From positions 1 to 64,000 of the forward strand of contig JAHBTK010000005.1 in NCBI GenBank assembly GCA_019638625.1: a stretch of 64,000 bases of DNA, read 5' to 3'. Below are positions 61,858 through 64,000 of the stretch, piece by piece. Each line of letters starts with the position of its first letter. Position 1 is the first letter of the stretch. Source of the DNA: Chitinophagaceae bacterium. GTDB lineage: Bacteria; Bacteroidota; Bacteroidia; Chitinophagales; Chitinophagaceae. A program made the position numbers and the translations under genes. The notes below the pieces were generated by a model, which was given only the letters and a program-made list of their open reading frames with translations, searched no databases and had not been told where the DNA came from.

Positions 61858-62496
61858 TTACAGCCCGGTGGGCATAGCCGGGTTGCCCAGGTAGTGCCCA
61901 TCGTCTTTTATAGACCGGTACAACATCGATAACGGAGAAATGGTATTGTTATTACCTACTTTTTTGTACTGTAAAACGCCGGAATTGACCCCAAAATCAT
62001 TTGCATCTCCTATTTCCACGCCACCGGAAATAAGCACACCGGTACCAAAAATATTGTAGTTGCCGACAATGGTGTCGTGCCCTATTTTTACGCCCGCGTT
62101 AAATATATTAAAATTACCTATTTTGTTATCAGCGGATAAAAAACTTTGGATCTGGAAAATATTTCCAAACCCGATTTCCAGTGATTCATAATGTATAACG
62201 GTGTCGGGGTGGGTGAGATTGGGAAAATGCAATTTATCTGATACGAGCTGGTTTTTAATGGAAATCGTATTGTCGGATTTCCCGGCAGCAATGGCCACGT
62301 AAATGTCATCCGGATACGCGTTTAAATCCTTGATTACGCCGAGCACCTCATACTCAAGGTACAACCTCCCTTTCTTTACTTTATCATCAAAGAAACCTAT
62401 AAAGTTCCAGGTGGGCTGAACTTTATTGATCTCCTGGATGATAAGATATACCTCTTTCGCAAAACCGCCAGCTCCGGCAATGGCTATTTTATTCAT
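61858..62496 (-). CDS. NeuD/PglD-like left-handed beta-helix acyltransferase
   Basis: Sugar O/N-acyltransferase of 212 residues: N-terminal Rossmann-like NeuD domain (IAIAGAGGFAKEVYLI, 4-19) and a C-terminal hexapeptide-repeat helix (about 95-210). The general-base histidine of PglD corresponds to H140 in VKIGHDTIVG, followed by acidic D141. PglD N-acetylates UDP-4-amino sugar next to its aminotransferase PglE, and the DegT protein here resembles PglE. In this locus the donor may be acyl-ACP rather than acetyl-CoA, which is inference from gene content. Confidence 0.9.
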   Translation of the reverse strand: MNKIAIAGAGGFAKEVYLIIQEINKVQPTWNFIGFFDDKVKKGRLYLEYEVLGVIKDLNAYPDDIYVAIAAGKSDNTISIKNQLVSDKLHFPNLTHPDTVIHYESLEIGFGNIFQIQSFLSADNKIGNFNIFNAGVKIGHDTIVGNYNIFGTGVLISGGVEIGDANDFGVNSGVLQYKKVGNNNTISPLSMLYRSIKDDGHYLGNPAMPTGL

Positions 62497-62538
62497 TAAG
62501 CTAAATTAATATAGTTTTTTCAAATTCTATTCATCCTG

Positions 62539-62949
62539 TCAGACCGCACCTGGTATTTGGTTAGTAATTGATCCCAGGTAAATTACTAACCATAACCGGA
62601 GGTCATTACATGCCCCTGTGGGGCACCATCTCACCGCTAAATTGGGAGTTTTGCGGCAATCATTCCAAAATGCCCCGGCTTTGGGCGTATGGGTATATAC
62701 AATCTGCGATTTTTCCTTTCTCGGTAGTTCTGACAGTTTTTGAATAAAGACTTTTAAACCCTTCGCCGGAAAAACTGTTCGGATCATTTCAATATCATGT
62801 ACAATCCATTTTTTGCTTTCTTTCTCCTTTGAAAGGAATTTAACTGGGGCAGAAAGAGTATGCACTTGAAAACACCCGGCCATAAATTTTAGCTGATTTT
62901 TTATTGAAACTGCAACTGTTATAATTTTGAGTAACCTGATATTTTTCAT
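62539..62949 (-). pseudogene. truncated and frameshifted glycosyltransferase family 4 fragment
   Basis: The first about 100 codons resemble the N-terminal domain of GT4 enzymes of the type that ends its first block with THTPKAG (seen here as VYTHTPKAG, about residues 92-100). After this the conserved continuation GMIAAKL is found in another frame, then a stop; the frame listed drifts into unrelated sequence. The remaining about 270 residues, including the nucleotide-sugar site, are missing. It is preceded by the flippase gene with overlapping stop/start and is followed by hairpin sequence, so a deletion or insertion removed most of the gene. Confidence 0.8.
62559..62591. repeat. perfect inverted repeat in the glycosyltransferase remnant
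   Basis: GGTTAGTAATT (62559-62569) and AATTACTAACC (62581-62591), 11 bp perfect with an 11-nt loop. A second hairpin, GCCCC-TGT-GGGGC, is at 62612-62624. Both lie where the coding similarity ends, so they may mark the end of a small inserted element or an excision scar; a T-run is missing, so it is not a classic terminator. Confidence 0.5.
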
Positions 62950-62969
62950 TTGATCGATATTTTTAAGCA

Positions 62970-64000
62970 TTACATAAACACATTATAAAAATATGTGCCC
63001 AATATTGCTATAACAAGCAAGAGTATTCGTTTGTCGAATATAAATTTTGTAAAATAATCTCTAACCAAACCTTCATGATTTAATTGAAGGAAATCTATTG
63101 TAAAGCTGGCAATAAGATTGCCAAATACCATCCCTTTCAATCCAAAAAAGTAATACATGGAGAGTGAGCAAACCAAATTTGTTGCCAACCCCATTCCGGT
63201 ATATAAGGTAATAAATTTTGTTTTTCCTGAAGCGACTATCAGAGAGCCATAAAAATTGTTTCTTAGAAGACCTACTAAAAGAAAGGTTTGGAAAAGAAAA
63301 ACGGATTCGGCATATTCGGCGGTATAAACGAAAAATATTATCTGTTTGGAAAAAAGCATCATTAATAATAGAAACGGATATGTAAGAAACGATACTTTTT
63401 TGGTTGTTGATATCCATAATTGTTTTGCTTCTTTTCTGTTTCCTTCACTCATATATTTGACAAGGACAGGGTAAATATTTTGGGAAAATGCAGCACTGAG
63501 CATAGCAAAAATCGGAATCTCAAAGGCTCCTACAGAAAATATTGCAAATGCCTCCTTTGAGTCGATTAAGGAAACAATACCTTTGTTCAGATTGACATTT
63601 ATTATGCTCATAAATGTAGCAAGATAAAGAGGAATTCCAATCCGAAGCATATTGCGAACCTGATTTGTGTCGAGATAGCTTCTTTTTATTTTTAGTGTAG
63701 AAAAACTAAAGAGCCAGTATATAGGTAACCCAAATGTGATAATCTGAAATGCGACCCCAATGATCATGTAATGGGAGCGGACAAAATCTTTGAAATACAC
63801 AGAAACCAGGATAAGCAATACGGTAACCAGCATACATGCTACAATGGTACCTGAATACCTTGCAATTCTTTGCTGGTTTATATAAGTAAATTTAAATACC
63901 TGGCTGATTCCGTAAGATAGAAATACAAGAGGAAATAAAAAGCTAATGAGGTAAAATTTTTGTATATCTATCACACCGTAATAGTGGAGAAGATTTAAAA
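62970..64000 (-). CDS. polysaccharide flippase (Wzx-like), 5' end beyond window
   Basis: Membrane protein fragment of 343 codons, about ten hydrophobic segments, matching the C-terminal three quarters of Wzx/MATE-type flippases (LISFLFPLVFLSYGISQVFKF near the edge, then FSVGAFEIPIFAMLSAAFSQNIYPVLVKYMSEG region). The frame stays open to base 64000 (LLHYYGVIDIQ), so the true start is outside the window; the GTG at 63974 is only an internal codon. It should export the lipid-linked repeat unit built by this locus. Low GC compared with the rest of the window, as common for such loci. Confidence 0.85.
   Translation of the reverse strand, partial: LNLLHYYGVIDIQKFYLISFLFPLVFLSYGISQVFKFTYINQQRIARYSGTIVACMLVTVLLILVSVYFKDFVRSHYMIIGVAFQIITFGLPIYWLFSFSTLKIKRSYLDTNQVRNMLRIGIPLYLATFMSIINVNLNKGIVSLIDSKEAFAIFSVGAFEIPIFAMLSAAFSQNIYPVLVKYMSEGNRKEAKQLWISTTKKVSFLTYPFLLLMMLFSKQIIFFVYTAEYAESVFLFQTFLLVGLLRNNFYGSLIVASGKTKFITLYTGMGLATNLVCSLSMYYFFGLKGMVFGNLIASFTIDFLQLNHEGLVRDYFTKFIFDKRILLLVIAILGTYFYNVFM

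Overview
The window looks like a chromosomal segment of a Bacteroidota bacterium, most likely from the Chitinophagaceae or a close relative. Evidence: a sigma/FecR/SusC/SusD set, several TonB-dependent receptors with carboxypeptidase-like N-terminal domains, Bacteroidota-type promoters (TTG, 19 nt, TAnnTTTG), an LptD/OstA/MlaD envelope cluster and many families typical of the phylum (DUF4256, DUF1080, GOB-like metallo-beta-lactamase). The family assignment is inference; the phylum is well supported. I see no rRNA, CRISPR array, prophage or intact insertion sequence.

Layout. 0-2 kb: a periplasmic glycerophosphodiesterase-like protein and a membrane acyltransferase. 2-3.6 kb: an AT-rich insertion bounded by permuted ~50-85 bp repeats. 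3.6-5.3 kb: the NAD-salvage pair pnuC-nadR. 5.3-7.6 kb: a heme c lipoprotein. 7.8-10.3 kb: an outer-membrane beta-barrel receptor. 10.3-14.1 kb: a TonB receptor, thioredoxin and ZIP transporter operon whose promoter spacer is occupied by a perfect 16-bp palindrome. 14.2-20.4 kb: single genes, including a subclass B3 metallo-beta-lactamase. 20.6-26.9 kb: the MoxR/DUF58/DUF4350/DUF4129/SpoIIM cluster with an RDD protein. 26.9-31.3 kb: PIF1-like helicase and small housekeeping or unknown genes. 31.5-33 kb: remains of toxin-type genes (a zeta-like kinase with several frameshifts and a PIN-domain tail). 33.1-39.8 kb: ECF sigma factor, FecR anti-sigma, SusC with STN domain, and SusD. 40-44.2 kb: tpiA, then surface-polysaccharide genes (FkbM methyltransferase, Wzx-like flippase, glycosyltransferase). 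44.2-51 kb: envelope assembly (OstA-like, MlaD, amidase, LptD-like). 51-55.8 kb: acyltransferase, ung, tRNA-Arg, DsbA-like protein, an unknown lipoprotein and L-2-hydroxyglutarate oxidase.

The most interesting part is 55.8-64 kb, a minus-strand polysaccharide locus that continues past the right edge. It holds a flippase, a decayed glycosyltransferase, a NeuD/PglD-like acyltransferase, a dedicated acyl carrier protein, a PaaK/CapK-like adenylate-forming enzyme, a short-chain reductase, two tandem catalytically complete KAS III-like synthases and a DegT-type sugar aminotransferase. Together these look like an acyl assembly line that makes a short oxo- or hydroxyacyl group on its own carrier protein and puts it on an amino sugar. 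That reading is inference; the residues and gene order are seen directly.
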